A stretch of DNA of 52,900 nucleotides from NCBI RefSeq assembly GCF_963678635.1, contig NW_026971536.1, positions 1-52,900 of the forward strand, in the 5' to 3' direction. Both the position numbers and the translations under genes were made by a program. The notes under the pieces were generated by a model. The model worked only from the letters and a program-made list of their open reading frames with translations, had not been told where the DNA came from and ran no database searches. Positions 52,299 to 52,900 of this stretch are shown here, piece after piece (the first letter of the stretch is position 1; every line of letters begins with the position of its first letter). Source of the stretch: Symsagittifera roscoffensis. Lineage: Eukaryota; Xenacoelomorpha; Acoela; Convolutidae.

Positions 52299-52900
52299 TC
52301 TAGCTCATGCTGTCATTAAAGTTGGCATTCCTCCAATCGCATCCCGGATCGCAGAAATTCTGTTTGTTTATCAGGTGTCAAGGATTTCTAGTGCACATTA
52401 TCAGTTTCCATGTGGATGCAACGTTCTATACTAACTTGCACACAGTAACAAAATTTATAAAAAAGTAACAAAATAAAACACAATAATAAAAGCAGTATTG
52501 GAACCAGTTTTGAAATCAAATCAAAACAGTCTTACCAAAACGATTTTTTGGATTCATGTAGAGAAAACTTTCAACTATGAATTTAGCTCGATGCAACATC
52601 AAATCAACAAAATCTTGTATGTATTCTAAACTCCATTCCCTATCCTACCGTTAAGACCCACAGTTCCTATAAAAGGCAATCTTGTATTTTTGGACAGCTC
52701 CGCCATACAAACCGTAGTATAAGTCCGAATAGACGTCAACAGAATGATTTTGTTTGCCGCAACCTCAATAAAACAACACATTATTTTTTTCCAGATTACC
52801 GTCACTTCTCACGATCATTTACTGATGAAAAAAAAAACATTCCTCATAGCCCTCAGATGAGTGTCAATGAAAACACTCAAACCGCGCCTGGATCATTCTC
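52299..52900. repeat. 1.21-kb direct repeat, copy 2 (cut by window end)
   Basis: This is the second unit of the same tandem repeat, differing by scattered substitutions and small indels. It runs to the end of the window, so the array may continue. No coding sequence. Confidence 0.85.

Noticed and set aside
1-52900. CRISPR arrays, rRNA, tRNA, bacterial operons
   Set aside because: No regularly spaced short repeats, no conserved rRNA segments and no convincing cloverleaf were seen; the repeats present are long and diverged or part of retroelements.

Overview
The window reads as invertebrate animal nuclear DNA dominated by two large, decayed LTR retrotransposons of the Ty3/gypsy type on opposite strands. 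Between them lies about 15 kb of AT-rich DNA with no convincing host gene. There is no bacterial-style operon, rRNA, recognisable tRNA or CRISPR array. The species cannot be named from the sequence; 'animal' is inferred from the envelope-like gene of the left element and from general organisation.

Left part, 1 to about 18.34 kb, minus strand (element A). Reading right to left: a repeat-rich leader or LTR candidate (16.84-18.34 kb); a small upstream ORF pair; a gag N-terminal domain present twice because of a 1,721-bp tandem duplication (13.40-16.84 kb); capsid; a CCHC knuckle with an Arg/Ser/Asn-rich tail; aspartic protease; reverse transcriptase and RNase H; integrase with D,DX35E; two small membrane ORFs; Pro/Thr/Ser-rich coding; a three-frame envelope gene whose layout suggests a class III (herpesvirus gB / chuvirus-like) glycoprotein; and unrecognised ORFs running to the window edge. 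Nonsense codons, several frameshifts in base runs and loss of the first Asp of the RT YxDD box show this copy is not autonomous.

Middle, 18.34-33.5 kb: AT-rich and non-coding as far as can be seen. Its main structure is a diverged direct repeat of about 3.4-3.6 kb in two full copies and one partial copy (21.2-29.5 kb).

Right part, 33.5 to about 51.08 kb, plus strand (element B), visibly more GC-rich than its flanks. It carries gag, two zinc knuckles, protease, RT (YVDD intact), RNase H and integrase. Pol then runs through a long extension into a macrodomain-like (ADP-ribose-binding fold) segment. A 366-bp gap with a good splice-acceptor motif follows, then a second coding block of nearly 7 kb. 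That block holds an SGNH/GDSL hydrolase with its catalytic residues in place and over 4.5 kb of further coding sequence that I do not recognise, including a 720-codon stretch without a stop. A polypurine tract and a probable 3' LTR close the element; no 5' LTR is visible.

The most interesting content is element B's combination of a macrodomain and an SGNH hydrolase with a very large unknown 3' protein in one retroelement, followed by the possible gB-like envelope of element A. Right of element B the window ends in a direct repeat with a period of about 1.21 kb, whose first copy starts within a few bases of the proposed LTR end.
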